NCBI RefSeq assembly: GCF_014212495.1
Contig: NZ_JACKZC010000005.1
Coordinates: 186,001-250,000 of the forward strand
Reading direction: 5' to 3'
Length of the DNA stretch: 64,000 bases
From: Pontibacter sp. Tf4
GTDB lineage: Bacteria; Bacteroidota; Bacteroidia; Cytophagales; Hymenobacteraceae
Every line of letters begins with the position of its first letter. Positions within the stretch are counted from its first letter, which is position 1. Below the pieces are notes generated by a model. That model had not been told where the DNA came from. It worked only from the letters and a program-made list of their open reading frames with translations, and made no database searches. The position numbers and the translations under genes were made by a program. Below, piece by piece: positions 32,294 to 41,226 of the stretch.

Positions 32294-32791
32294 ATGCTGC
32301 AGGTAAAAACCGCTAACGACAAAACATGGCAGGTTGACATACAGAAAGATGCTATACTTCTCAACAACTCCCCTTTTAACTGGGATATTGCTCCTTTAGG
32401 TAACAACACCTATCATATCATCCACAACTATAAGTCTTATACAGCCGAGCTGGTACAGGCCGATTATCAGGCCAAGACCTTTACGTTCAAGATCAACGGA
32501 ACTACCCATACGGTAAGTGTTAAGGACCAGTTCGACCTGTTGCTGGATAAACTGGGGATGAGCAATGCCAACGCCCAGAAGGTGAACGATGTGAAGGCGC
32601 CGATGCCAGGCCTTATACTTGATATTAAAGTACAGCCGGGACAGGAAGTGAAAAAGGGCGACCCGATCATGATCCTGGAAGCGATGAAGATGGAGAACAT
32701 CCTGAAATCGCCGGGTGACGGGGTTGTGAAAGAGATAAAGGTAGCCGTGAAACAGAACGTGGAAAAAGGCCAGGTTTTGATCTTATTTTAA
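32294..32791 (+). CDS. biotin/lipoyl carrier domain protein (BCCP-like)
   Basis: A 165-residue cytoplasmic protein with a non-conserved N-terminal part (about residues 1-90) and a C-terminal biotinyl domain. The biotinylation motif EAMKMEN is intact, with Lys132 as acceptor, and APMPGLI precedes it as in carrier subunits of acyl-CoA carboxylases. It resembles the stand-alone carrier of propionyl- or acetyl-CoA carboxylase complexes, but no carboxylase gene lies nearby, so the partner is unknown. It is divergent from the M1 peptidase and followed by pyrH. Confidence 0.85.
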   Translation: MLQVKTANDKTWQVDIQKDAILLNNSPFNWDIAPLGNNTYHIIHNYKSYTAELVQADYQAKTFTFKINGTTHTVSVKDQFDLLLDKLGMSNANAQKVNDVKAPMPGLILDIKVQPGQEVKKGDPIMILEAMKMENILKSPGDGVVKEIKVAVKQNVEKGQVLILF

Positions 32792-32871
32792 ATTTTTAGT
32801 GTTGCCAGTCGGGCAGCACGTTGCCGCCCGTAGCAAGTATAAAGTATCTGTAAACTACATAACTATAGATC

Positions 32872-33591
32872 GTGAAGTATAAAAGAATATTGTTAAAGCT
32901 TAGCGGTGAAGCGCTGATGGGCGATCAGCAATACGGTATCGACTCGGTGAGACTGATGCAGTATGCGCAGGAGATAAAGGAAGTGGCAGCGCTTGGTGTA
33001 GAAGTGGCAGTAGTAATTGGCGGTGGCAACATCTTCAGAGGCGTGCAGGCCGAAGAAGTAGGCCTTGACCGCGTACAGGGCGACTACATGGGAATGCTGG
33101 CAACAGTAATTAACAGCATGGCCCTGCAGAGTGCGCTTGAGAAATTAGGAGTGTATACGCGCCTGCTTTCCGGCATAAATATACAGCAGGTGTGCGAGCC
33201 TTATATTCGCCGCCGTGCAGTACGCCACTTAGAGAAAGGCCGTGTAGTAATTTTTGGTGCCGGCACCGGTAACCCATACTTCACAACCGACTCGGCAGCC
33301 AGCTTACGTGCCATCGAGATAGAAGCCGATGTAGTACTGAAAGGTACACGCGTTGATGGCATTTACTCAGCAGACCCTGAGAAAGACCCGGATGCCATTT
33401 TCTATTCAGACATTTCGTTTAAAGATGTGTTTGAGAAAGGCCTGAACGTAATGGACATGACAGCCTTTACGCTTTGCAAGGAAAACGACCTGCCTATCAT
33501 CGTGTTCGACATGAACAAGCCGGGCAACCTGAAGCGCGTAGTGAGCGGCGATAAAGTAGGTACGCTTGTTATCATGACCGAAGGAGCATAG
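32872..33591 (+). CDS. pyrH: UMP kinase
   Basis: A 239-residue amino-acid-kinase-fold enzyme that phosphorylates UMP to [23 protein letters not shown] at the N terminus, [11 protein letters not shown] and [19 protein letters not shown] are the family motifs. The start is GTG: the codon fits the family N terminus [15 protein letters not shown] and no ATG is in frame nearby. It precedes frr by 91 bases, a conserved pairing. Confidence 0.96.
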   Translation: MKYKRILLKLSGEALMGDQQYGIDSVRLMQYAQEIKEVAALGVEVAVVIGGGNIFRGVQAEEVGLDRVQGDYMGMLATVINSMALQSALEKLGVYTRLLSGINIQQVCEPYIRRRAVRHLEKGRVVIFGAGTGNPYFTTDSAASLRAIEIEADVVLKGTRVDGIYSADPEKDPDAIFYSDISFKDVFEKGLNVMDMTAFTLCKENDLPIIVFDMNKPGNLKRVVSGDKVGTLVIMTEGA

Positions 33592-33621
33592 TACGGCTCT
33601 GCGCAAAGTCATTAAATTTCA

Positions 33622-33629
33622 TATTTTTG
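33622..33629 (+). promoter_or_regulatory. candidate promoter of frr (-7 element)
   Basis: TATTTTTG matches TAnnTTTG and lies 53 bases before the frr ATG. No TTG is seen at the -33 position, so frr may mainly be read from pyrH. Confidence 0.4.
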
Positions 33630-33682
33630 CAACCACAAAGTAAACTTATAGTTTAAAACAAGAATCTTAAGCTACAATTGAT

Positions 33683-34246
33683 ATGACGGAAGAAATTCAG
33701 TTTTACCTCAGCGAAGCAGAGGAGTCTATGCAGAAGGCAGTGCAGCACACTGGTGCTGAGTTAACAAAGATCAGAGCCGGAAAAGCGTCTCCTGCTATGG
33801 TAGAGCACCTACGCGTAGATTATTACGGCACGTTAACCCCTGTTGCGCAGGTAGCCAACATTGCTGCCCCTGATGCACGCACCATCCTGATCAAACCCTG
33901 GGAAAAGAATATGCTGGGCGAAATCAACAAAGCCATCAAAAACAGCGACCTTGGTCTTAACCCGCAGCAGGAAGCTGATGCTATCCGCCTGAATATTCCG
34001 GCCCTTACCGAAGAGCGCCGCCGCGAACTGGTAAAACAAGTAAAGAACGAAACAGAATCTGGTAAAGTAGCCATCCGTAACATCCGTAAAGATGTGAACG
34101 ACTCGCTGCGCAAACTGCAGAAAGAAGGTACTTCGGAAGATGCCGTGCGCGATGCTGAAACCAAAGTGCAGAAAATGACTGATTCTTACATCGTGAAGAT
34201 CGACGAACTGCTGAGCAAGAAAGAAGCAGAGATCATGACGATCTAA
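33683..34246 (+). CDS. frr: ribosome recycling factor
   Basis: A 187-residue factor that, with EF-G, splits post-termination ribosomes. ESMQKAVQHTGAELTKIRAG, the central PWEKNMLGEINKAIKNSDLG and the C-terminal helical RNIRKDVNDSLRKLQKEG are typical. It is followed by a strong terminator. Confidence 0.97.
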   Translation: MTEEIQFYLSEAEESMQKAVQHTGAELTKIRAGKASPAMVEHLRVDYYGTLTPVAQVANIAAPDARTILIKPWEKNMLGEINKAIKNSDLGLNPQQEADAIRLNIPALTEERRRELVKQVKNETESGKVAIRNIRKDVNDSLRKLQKEGTSEDAVRDAETKVQKMTDSYIVKIDELLSKKEAEIMTI

Positions 34247-34307
34247 TTCTTAGACATAAGACATAAGACACAAGACGAAAGACATTAGACTTTCTCTCTT
34301 AAAGTAT

Positions 34308-34351
34308 AAAAAAGAAGCCCTGCGAATCTGATTCGCAGGGCTTCTTTTTTT
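34308..34351 (+). terminator. terminator after frr
   Basis: A near-perfect stem GAAGCCCTGCGAAT/ATTCGCAGGGCTTC around the loop CTG, flanked by A- and T-runs. It should stop transcription in both directions, between frr (+) and nadD (-). Confidence 0.9.
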
Positions 34352-34873
34352 GTTTGAACCGGTGATTGGAGAACTATAGTTTATAGTTCTTGGACCAATC
34401 TATAGTTCTCTGCCCTCGCTCGCGTCCCGCGAGTGTGAGTTACCTGCGGACTCTGGCCGCTATAGTTAGATTAGTAGCTTTTGTTATACCGCAAGTTTAG
34501 CGAAGCGTAACTTATGGTTGAGTTTGGCATCAGTTTGTAACTGGCGTTTTGGGCGGTCAGAAAGCTATAGTTTTACTGAAATCTATAGTTGTGCTAATGA
34601 CTATGGCGAGAGCGTCCCCGCTCATGTCGAACTATAGTTTGCTGAAGTCTATAGTTGGTAGAACCTGTAGTTGTGATAATTCCATAGTGCAAGCGGACTC
34701 ACTCGTGTCGAACTATAGCCTGGCCCTCCGGCCCAGTTGGATTACAAATCCAACTTTATAAATAAGTCACGGATCACAGATCCGCGCCAGCATAGGTTTA
34801 CAGAGCTATAGTTTAAACTATAACTCTGTATTCTGACCTCACAACTATTAAACTATAGGATTCTGCCGTAGAC
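34352..34873. repeat. intergenic repeat cluster rich in CTATAG
   Basis: A 520-base gene-free stretch between the convergent frr and nadD genes. It holds ten CTATAG copies. It also has small inverted repeats with three-base loops: CTCGCG-tcc-CGCGAG (34419), GTTGGATT-aca-AATCCAAC (34736) and CGGATC-aca-GATCCG (34770). A segment around TGTCGAACTATAG recurs at about 34626 and 34707 as a degenerate direct repeat. I see no convincing reading frame in it. Confidence 0.75.
34800..34829. repeat. 30-bp palindrome with two CTATA cores
   Basis: ACAGAG, then TATAGTTTAAACTATA in the middle, then CTCTGT: an almost perfect palindrome with a single mismatched pair. It consists of two converging TATAGTT half-sites and lies at the nadD-proximal end of the repeat cluster. 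Confidence 0.8.
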
Positions 34874-35446
34874 CTACTGATACAACTTGTGCACTTTAAT
34901 GTAGTCGATCACATCGTCAGGCACCATGTATTTGATGCTTTTTTCTTCGCGGATGCACTGCCGGATGAACGTAGCGGAAATATCCAGAATAGGCGCTTTC
35001 ACAAACTTCATGTTCGGGAAGGCAGCCATTTCTTCTAAAACCGAGCCCGAGCGCGGGTATACATACACCTGGTGGTATTCCAGAATACGCTCATAGTTCT
35101 TCCACTTCGGAAACAGCGGTACGTTATCCTCCCCCATGATCAGCACAAACTCGTAGCTTGGGTACTTTTCCTGCAGGTAGGTCAGCGTATCAATTGTATA
35201 GCTTGGTTTGGGCATGCTGAACTCGATGTTCGATACGCCCAGGTTCGGGTTATCCGCAATAGCCAGTGTTACCATGTGCAGCCTGTCGAACTCGTGCAGC
35301 AGCGAGTTGCTGGGCTTAAACGGGTTCTGCGGCGACACGACAAGCCAAACCGTATCCAGGTCAGTGTTGGTGGCCATGTAGTTGGCAAGTATCAGGTGGC
35401 CGGTATGGATGGGGTTAAAAGAACCAAACAAAAGCCCTACCTTCAT
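34874..35446 (-). CDS. nadD: nicotinate-nucleotide adenylyltransferase
   Basis: A 190-residue nucleotidyltransferase that converts nicotinate mononucleotide to the dinucleotide in NAD synthesis. The N-terminal GSFNPIHTGHLILAN carries the HxGH motif and the C-terminal DISATFIRQCIREEKSIKYM carries the ISxTxxR motif. Its start overlaps the gmk stop by 4 bases, so the two are coupled. Confidence 0.95.
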   Translation of the reverse strand: MKVGLLFGSFNPIHTGHLILANYMATNTDLDTVWLVVSPQNPFKPSNSLLHEFDRLHMVTLAIADNPNLGVSNIEFSMPKPSYTIDTLTYLQEKYPSYEFVLIMGEDNVPLFPKWKNYERILEYHQVYVYPRSGSVLEEMAAFPNMKFVKAPILDISATFIRQCIREEKSIKYMVPDDVIDYIKVHKLYQ

Positions 35447-36027
35447 ACAATGGCCGGCTCTGACTTCAGGAAATCGTTTACTAATTTTTCGGCTTTGGCG
35501 CAGGCAGTCTCCAGGTTGTCGTTCACGATCACCTCATCAAACTGATCTTCGAACTCCATCTCGAACTTGGCTTTAAAAACGCGGCTGCTGATGCTCGATG
35601 CCGAATCGGTGTTGCGGGCCTGCAGTCTGTTGGCCAGCTCTTCAATGGAAGGCGGCTTTACGAAAACGGCAAGTGCTCTTTCTTTGTAAAAATGCTTTAT
35701 ACTTAATCCTCCTTTAACGTCTACATCCAGTATGGCATGTTTGCCGCTTGCCCAGATGCGTTCAATCTCTGATTTTAATGTGCCGTAAAATGCGCCTTCG
35801 TATACTTCCTCCCACTCTACAAACTCATCGTTGGCAATCTTCTTCTTAAAATCTTCCGGGGTGATGAAGTAATAATCTTTTCCGTTTACTTCGGTGCGGC
35901 CACGCTTATCGCGGGTACAGGCAGAGATAGAGAAGTTCAGATCAGGGTTTACGCTTAGCAGGTGCTTTACAATGGTAGTTTTACCGGCGCCGGACGGGGC
36001 CGAGAAGATAATAATCTTTCCTTGCAT
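35443..36027 (-). CDS. gmk: guanylate kinase
   Basis: A 194-residue enzyme that makes GDP from GMP. The P-loop SAPSGAGKTT is at residues 9-18, followed by the GMP-binding SACTRDKRGRTEVNGKDYYF region. It lies 9 bases after the anti-sigma factor gene and overlaps nadD, so housekeeping nucleotide metabolism appears to be read from the sigma factor promoter. Confidence 0.96.
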   Translation of the reverse strand: MQGKIIIFSAPSGAGKTTIVKHLLSVNPDLNFSISACTRDKRGRTEVNGKDYYFITPEDFKKKIANDEFVEWEEVYEGAFYGTLKSEIERIWASGKHAILDVDVKGGLSIKHFYKERALAVFVKPPSIEELANRLQARNTDSASSISSRVFKAKFEMEFEDQFDEVIVNDNLETACAKAEKLVNDFLKSEPAIV

Positions 36028-36036
36028 CAGGGGTGT

Positions 36037-36318
36037 TTAAATGGTTTCCTGTATTTTGGCTTTTATAGTTTGCGCCAGGCTTTCGGGCACTATAACACGC
36101 TTAAGGTGTCCACTAATTAGTCCTTTCAGGAGCTTTTGCTTTTGATGGTTCTCAAAGCAGTTTACACATTCTTCAATATGGCTATTAAAGAAGCGTTGCT
36201 CTTCGGCAGTTGCTTCGCCATCCACCATGGAGTCCAGCAGGTCTGCTACCTGCCCACACGCTCCATCCATCTCCCCGGCAGGTTCTTTCTGATACATTTC
36301 CGTAAATTTTGGTTCCAT
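36037..36318 (-). CDS. putative zinc-binding anti-sigma factor
   Basis: A 93-residue soluble protein with a ZAS-type motif H-x3-C-x2-C (His47, Cys51, Cys54). Small anti-sigma factors of this class bind and inactivate ECF sigma factors, often releasing them on thiol oxidation. It lies 27 bases after the ECF sigma gene. No membrane segment is present, so it would sense a cytoplasmic signal. Function is inferred from motif and position. Confidence 0.8.
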   Translation of the reverse strand: MEPKFTEMYQKEPAGEMDGACGQVADLLDSMVDGEATAEEQRFFNSHIEECVNCFENHQKQKLLKGLISGHLKRVIVPESLAQTIKAKIQETI

Positions 36319-36345
36319 CTTTACTCAACTTCTAAAAGTATGTTT

Positions 36346-36939
36346 CTAACTGTTGTATCCCATAGTTCTGGCGTATTTTTCTAATTTCTCTTTCAAGGAA
36401 TTTCGGGCGCGGTGCAATCTGGAGCGTACTGTACCAATCGGAATATCCAGTATCTTAGCCATTTCCTCGTAGGTAAAACCTTCCAGGTCGCATAGTATGA
36501 TCACGGTTCTGAAGTCTACCGGCAGGGTATTCAGGGCGCTTGCTACTTCGTCCCCGATCAGGTCCTGCACACTTTCGGTACGCATGTCGGTTGTGGTGGC
36601 TACACCATTGTCCCCTTCAACGTCTTCGGTGTTATAGTATCCTTCAACTTCGCTATAGTCTACCTTAGCGGGCTGTTTGCTCTTTTTTCGGAACTCGTTA
36701 ATGAATGAGTTCTTCAGGATTCGGAACAGCCAGGCTTTGGCATTAGTTCCTTGTTCAAAGTAGTCAAAAAAGCGGTATGCCTTCAGGTAGGTTTCCTGCA
36801 CCAGGTCGTTGGCATCATCCTCGTCTAAGGTGAGCCTGTAGGCAAAGTTGTACAGAGGGTCAAGCACGGGCAATAATTCAGCCTCGAACCGTGCATCTTT
36901 CTCCTCTTTACTTAGTTGTTTACCTGTTTGCTCGCTCAT
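36346..36939 (-). CDS. ECF-type RNA polymerase sigma factor
   Basis: A 197-residue sigma-70 family protein. Region 2 (LYNFAYRLTLDEDDANDLVQ, with the ETYLKAYRFF core) spans roughly residues 28-95, an acidic linker of about 40 residues follows, and region 4 (LPVDFRTVIILCDLEGFTYE, then EMAKILDIPIGTVRSRLHRA) ends the protein. The long linker is common in Bacteroidetes sigma factors of this size. It heads a run with an anti-sigma factor, gmk and nadD. Confidence 0.93.
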   Translation of the reverse strand: MSEQTGKQLSKEEKDARFEAELLPVLDPLYNFAYRLTLDEDDANDLVQETYLKAYRFFDYFEQGTNAKAWLFRILKNSFINEFRKKSKQPAKVDYSEVEGYYNTEDVEGDNGVATTTDMRTESVQDLIGDEVASALNTLPVDFRTVIILCDLEGFTYEEMAKILDIPIGTVRSRLHRARNSLKEKLEKYARTMGYNS

Positions 36940-37462
36940 GTAAGTATAGTTTATACTTTCTGTAAAAGTCCCTTAATGGCGTATTATACGCAAATATAGG
37001 AATTTAAATTACATACCCTTGTTGCCACCTAAGGGTTGCAGCACAATGGCTTGCATTAGTGCAGGCAAAGGTTATCTGCCATATACGCAACCGTAGCGTT
37101 GTGTGCCGATTTCTTTGTACTATTTCTGCTGACTATAGTTTACAGCCCGTAACAACCCACCACTCCCTGATAAATATTTAACTGATAACAGACGTGAAAC
37201 TATAGTTTTTTATTTCATGGCAACAACCAGACTGCAGTGCGGCAAACAAACTATAGGTAGTGTAATCCGGTAAAAAGCTGTGGCACCAACTATAGTCTTT
37301 TCCATCTCTAAATGTTCCCTTCACACAAAAAAAGAATTCGTTCGCCACGAACATGAAACTTTATTCCGGGCACCTACTTTTTACCGGCTCTTGCGTAGTA
37401 CAAAAAAGACTTGCATAAGTTCAACTAAAAACAAGTCGTGGCACTTCAATTTTCTTCTCCGG
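36940..37462. other. 523-base intergenic region between divergent sigma factor and sensor kinase genes
   Basis: No convincing gene. On the minus strand TATATTTG (36991-36998) matches the -7 element, 52 bases before the sigma factor start, without a clear -33. Four CTATAG copies lie between 37135 and 37295, including a full AACTATAGTT at 37198. A frame continuous with the kinase extends back to 37280, but its encoded residues are not signal-peptide-like. Confidence 0.6.
36991..36998 (-). promoter_or_regulatory. candidate promoter of the sigma factor operon (-7 element)
   Basis: TATATTTG on the minus strand is an exact match to TAnnTTTG upstream of the ECF sigma gene. No TTG is visible 19-21 bases further upstream; an autoregulated ECF promoter would have a different sequence that I cannot recognise. 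Confidence 0.4.
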
Positions 37463-40444
37463 ATGTGTGTAAGGCGGTACCTGCTTATCTTATGGTTCAG
37501 TATACTGGTGCATACCGTATGGGCGCAGCAGTATAACTTCCGCAACTGGACTATAGCAGACGGGCTGCCGCAATCTGACATAACAGACCTGTTGCAGGAT
37601 AACAGAATGCGTATCTGGGTAGCTACCCGTGGCGGCATTAGTTTATTTGATGGCAGCAGCTTCAGAACATACAACCGGCAGCAGGGCCTGGCCAGCAACA
37701 ATGTAAGCACTCTTTTCCAAGATAGCCGAAACCAACTATGGATCGGCAGTGCCGACAACGGACTTACAAAATACGACGGCCAAAACTTCAGCACTTTTGG
37801 CAGTTCGCAGGGCCTGCCGGCCACAGCCATACACAGCATCACAGAAAACAATTTAGGCCAGTTATTAGTTGCCACCGATTCGGGCGTGTACAGGCTGCAG
37901 CAAAACCGTTTTATAAAGCACGATAAGCTACCCCCACAACCTTACCTGGCCCTGCACACCGATGCATTGGGCACTGTATGGGCCGGCAGCAAAGAAAATG
38001 GCCTGTATAAAATAAGCGGCAGCGAGGTACAACACTATAAAAGCCTGCAATACAAACTACCCTCCAACACCATTACCGCTATTTACAGCGAGCGCACCGA
38101 CGGTAAACTATGGATCGGAACCAGCGGCGGCCCGGCTTATTTGGAGGATAAAACGATCGCACAACTTCCTTTACCTCCCAGTGTTACCCATCCCCTTGTT
38201 TCGGATTTTACACAGGATGCATACGGAAAAATACTGGTAGCACTGCAGCAGGACGGGCTTCTGTCAGTGGATCAGGAGCAGGTGCAGCACCTTACCCGCG
38301 CCAACGGCCTTAGCTCCAACCATATCTCGGCGCTGCTCCTCGACTCCGAAAAGAACACCTGGATAGGCACAAGTGGGTATGGCCTGCAGCAACGAAGGGC
38401 ACAGTGGTTTATGCATTATTTTACAATCGGAGATATACAGGAACCGCACATTACCGCCCTTGCCCAGGACACTAAAGGCACTGTATGGTTTGGTACGGCA
38501 AATGGCGAGGCAGCTTACATGCAGAACGGCAGACAAACGACACTCGATGCCAACGTCTGGCCGCCCGGCACCATACTTTATAGTATGTGGGTAATATCTC
38601 CCGAGAATGTTTGGGTAAGCACCAGCCGGGGCGTCTGGAACCTGAGGCCCCGGCAGGCAAAGCATTACACCACCGCCAACGGCTTACCTGCCGATGAAGT
38701 ATATTTTGTAGCTGCCGATGCCCGTAACAACGTATGGTTTGCCACGGCCGGCGGTGTGGCCTCGTTGCAGAACGGTGAAATAAAGAGAACTATAGTTTCA
38801 GATGATCCGGAGACCGGCAAAGCCTACCATATTTACCGCGACAAACAGAACCGGTTATGGTTTGGTACCGAGAAGGGCGTTTACCTGCTCACACAAAACA
38901 AACTACACAAAGTACCGGCATTACAGAAACATGCTTTTACAGAGGTTCGGGCTATAACTGAAGACGGTAATGGCTGGCTTTACTTCGGAGGGTACAACTA
39001 TGGCCTGCTGGGCTACCACCAGCCAACCGGCGAAACAAAGCTGTTTAACGCTGACTCCGGTCTGCCCGGCGAAGGCATTAAATCGTTGTACGCTGACCGG
39101 GATAATAACCTGTGGATAGCAACCAACCGCAATGTGCTGAAAGCGGACCTGGCTTATTTTCATGATACCCGCAAACTGAAATACCGTGAGTATAACGGGC
39201 AGAATGGCTTCAGCGGACTGGAGGTATCTTACAACGGCATCACCCAGACACCGGACGGCAGGGTGTGGTTCGGTACTATAAAAGGCCTTACACAATACAT
39301 TCCGGAACTGGACAGGATAAACAAAGCAGCTCCCCAGCTGCGACTAACCGACATCCGCCTGTTTATGCGCCCCACCGACTGGCAGCAACTTGGCTACCGG
39401 ATAGATCAGGCAAGCGGGCTACCGGTAAACCTGCGGCTGCCGCACAGCAAAGACCACATCACTTTCTACTATCACGGCATCTGCCTCTCCGACCCGGCAC
39501 GAGTAAGGTACCGCTACATGCTGGAAGGCCACGACCAGCAGTGGTCCGAAACCTCAGAACAACCATACGCTACTTATGCTAACCTGGGCCCCGGCACTTA
39601 CACCTTTAAACTGAAAGCCCGGAACAACGATGGCTACTGGACACAACAACCATTAACCTATACCTTTTCGGTGGTGCCTCCGGTGTGGCGCCGCGAGTGG
39701 TTTATTGCATTGCTGCTGCTGCTGGTTACCGGCTCCCTTATCAGTGTGGTGCGCCTGCGCGAGCGTAGCCTTGTAAAAATGAATACCCTCCTGGACATGC
39801 GTGTAAAACACCGCACCCGTATGCTGGAGCGCAAGCACCGTGAAAAAGAGCTGCTGTTGCAGGAAGTACACCACCGCGTAAAAAACAACCTGCAGATCGT
39901 GATCAGCCTGCTTAACCTGCAGGCCCGCCACGTACAGGACCCCATAGCCCTGGAAGCTATGCAGGCGCTGCGCAGCCGGGTACGGTCGATGGCGCTGTTG
40001 CACGAGCGGCTTTACCGGCACAATAACTTGGAGCACATTAACCTCGAAAACTATTTCAGGGAGATCTGCGAGAGCCTGTATGCCTCTTATGGCATTACCG
40101 AAGAGAAAGTAAACCTGCACATCAGTGTGCCGCCTATAAATGTAGATATAGATACTGCCATAACATTAGGCCTGGTCGTGAACGAACTGATCTCAAACAC
40201 GTTAAAGTATGCATTTCCGGATGGAAGGGATGGCAGACTCGGGATAGACCTGGAACACCTGCGGGGGGATACCTACCAGCTTATAGTTTGGGATAACGGG
40301 GTAGGCACACCCGAAGTGCGGGATCAGCAACAATCTTTTGGGCTTAAACTGGTTTCTTCGCTCATCAAAAAGCTGGACGGGGAAATTAATTTCGAAAATA
40401 TCAATGGCACTAAAACAATATTACATTTTGTTTTGCCATCATAA
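37463..40444 (+). CDS. two-component-propeller sensor histidine kinase (HisKA_2 type)
   Basis: A 993-residue membrane sensor. I start at the ATG giving MCVRRYLLILWFSILVHTVW, a good signal peptide ending near Ala22; the frame is open 61 codons further upstream but without such a signal. About 600 residues form periplasmic propeller repeats of the kind LWIGT..G and DGLP/NGLS. Next come a Y_Y_Y domain (about 665-735), one membrane segment (about 745-765), the phosphoacceptor block EVHHRVKNNLQIVISLLNLQ with His near 804, and an ATPase domain (VVNELISNTLKYAFPDG, DNGVGT). There is no receiver domain. The response regulator gene follows 29 bases downstream. Confidence 0.93.
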   Translation: MCVRRYLLILWFSILVHTVWAQQYNFRNWTIADGLPQSDITDLLQDNRMRIWVATRGGISLFDGSSFRTYNRQQGLASNNVSTLFQDSRNQLWIGSADNGLTKYDGQNFSTFGSSQGLPATAIHSITENNLGQLLVATDSGVYRLQQNRFIKHDKLPPQPYLALHTDALGTVWAGSKENGLYKISGSEVQHYKSLQYKLPSNTITAIYSERTDGKLWIGTSGGPAYLEDKTIAQLPLPPSVTHPLVSDFTQDAYGKILVALQQDGLLSVDQEQVQHLTRANGLSSNHISALLLDSEKNTWIGTSGYGLQQRRAQWFMHYFTIGDIQEPHITALAQDTKGTVWFGTANGEAAYMQNGRQTTLDANVWPPGTILYSMWVISPENVWVSTSRGVWNLRPRQAKHYTTANGLPADEVYFVAADARNNVWFATAGGVASLQNGEIKRTIVSDDPETGKAYHIYRDKQNRLWFGTEKGVYLLTQNKLHKVPALQKHAFTEVRAITEDGNGWLYFGGYNYGLLGYHQPTGETKLFNADSGLPGEGIKSLYADRDNNLWIATNRNVLKADLAYFHDTRKLKYREYNGQNGFSGLEVSYNGITQTPDGRVWFGTIKGLTQYIPELDRINKAAPQLRLTDIRLFMRPTDWQQLGYRIDQASGLPVNLRLPHSKDHITFYYHGICLSDPARVRYRYMLEGHDQQWSETSEQPYATYANLGPGTYTFKLKARNNDGYWTQQPLTYTFSVVPPVWRREWFIALLLLLVTGSLISVVRLRERSLVKMNTLLDMRVKHRTRMLERKHREKELLLQEVHHRVKNNLQIVISLLNLQARHVQDPIALEAMQALRSRVRSMALLHERLYRHNNLEHINLENYFREICESLYASYGITEEKVNLHISVPPINVDIDTAITLGLVVNELISNTLKYAFPDGRDGRLGIDLEHLRGDTYQLIVWDNGVGTPEVRDQQQSFGLKLVSSLIKKLDGEINFENINGTKTILHFVLPS

Positions 40445-40473
40445 TTTAAATTTTCACGTAAGTACCTATTGCT

Positions 40474-41226
40474 ATGACTAAACCTAAAATTCTTATTTCA
40501 GAGGACGAGGTGATAATTGCAGAAGATATTGCTGCATGCCTGGAGGACTTAGGGTACGAAACGTGTGCCATCGATACAGGCGAAGCCACCCTCGACATTA
40601 TCCGGGAAACCCGCCCGGACCTGGTATTACTCGACATTAACCTGCGCGGCGACTCCGACGGCGTAGAGATCGGTTCCCGTATAAAGCAGGAGTTCAATAT
40701 ACCTTTCATTTATCTTACAGCCTATGCCGATAAGTCTACTATAGATCGTGCCAAAAAAACAGAACCTGACGGGTTCCTTGTGAAACCTTTCGATGAGAAA
40801 AGCCTGCGATCAACTATAGAGATCGCGCTGTACAAGCATGGCCACAACCATAAGATAAACGGTAACGGTTCGGCAGGCCACACGGAGCCGCCACTCAAAG
40901 AACAGGAAGTATCGCAGGATTATATCTTTGTAAAGGTAAAGCACCGCATTATTAAAGTAATGTACAGCGATATACTTTGGGTAGAGGCCTACGACAACTA
41001 CTCCTTTTTAGTAACTGCTGACCAGAAGTACTTGGTGAGCTCTACTCTGAAGGACATGGAACAGAAACTGCCGCCTCATAATTTTGTACGCGTGCACCGC
41101 TCCTATATTGCCAACCTGGATAAAGTAGAAGCTTTGGAAGAAAATGCGGTGGTGTTCAGCAAAGGCGAGATCCCGATCGGCAAGTCCTACAAAAAGATAC
41201 TGATGTCGCGGTTCAATATCCTGTAA
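40474..41226 (+). CDS. response regulator with LytTR DNA-binding domain
   Basis: A 250-residue regulator. The receiver domain (residues 1-120) has the acidic pair SEDE near the start, phosphoacceptor Asp54 in LLDINLRG, and Lys in FLVKPFD. After a G/N/H-rich linker comes a LytTR domain (about 150-247) with HNFVRVHRSYIANLDKVEAL. It is the likely partner of the kinase just upstream. Its stop codon TAA is part of an AACTATAGTT copy. Confidence 0.93.
   Translation: MTKPKILISEDEVIIAEDIAACLEDLGYETCAIDTGEATLDIIRETRPDLVLLDINLRGDSDGVEIGSRIKQEFNIPFIYLTAYADKSTIDRAKKTEPDGFLVKPFDEKSLRSTIEIALYKHGHNHKINGNGSAGHTEPPLKEQEVSQDYIFVKVKHRIIKVMYSDILWVEAYDNYSFLVTADQKYLVSSTLKDMEQKLPPHNFVRVHRSYIANLDKVEALEENAVVFSKGEIPIGKSYKKILMSRFNIL

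Noticed and set aside
32800..32835. GGGC-GC/GC-GCCC hairpin between the biotin-carrier gene and pyrH as terminator
   Set aside because: The stem is interrupted and lacks a T-run; too weak to call.
37280..37462. N-terminal extension of the sensor kinase
   Set aside because: The added 61 residues have no signal or domain and precede a clear signal peptide at an internal ATG.
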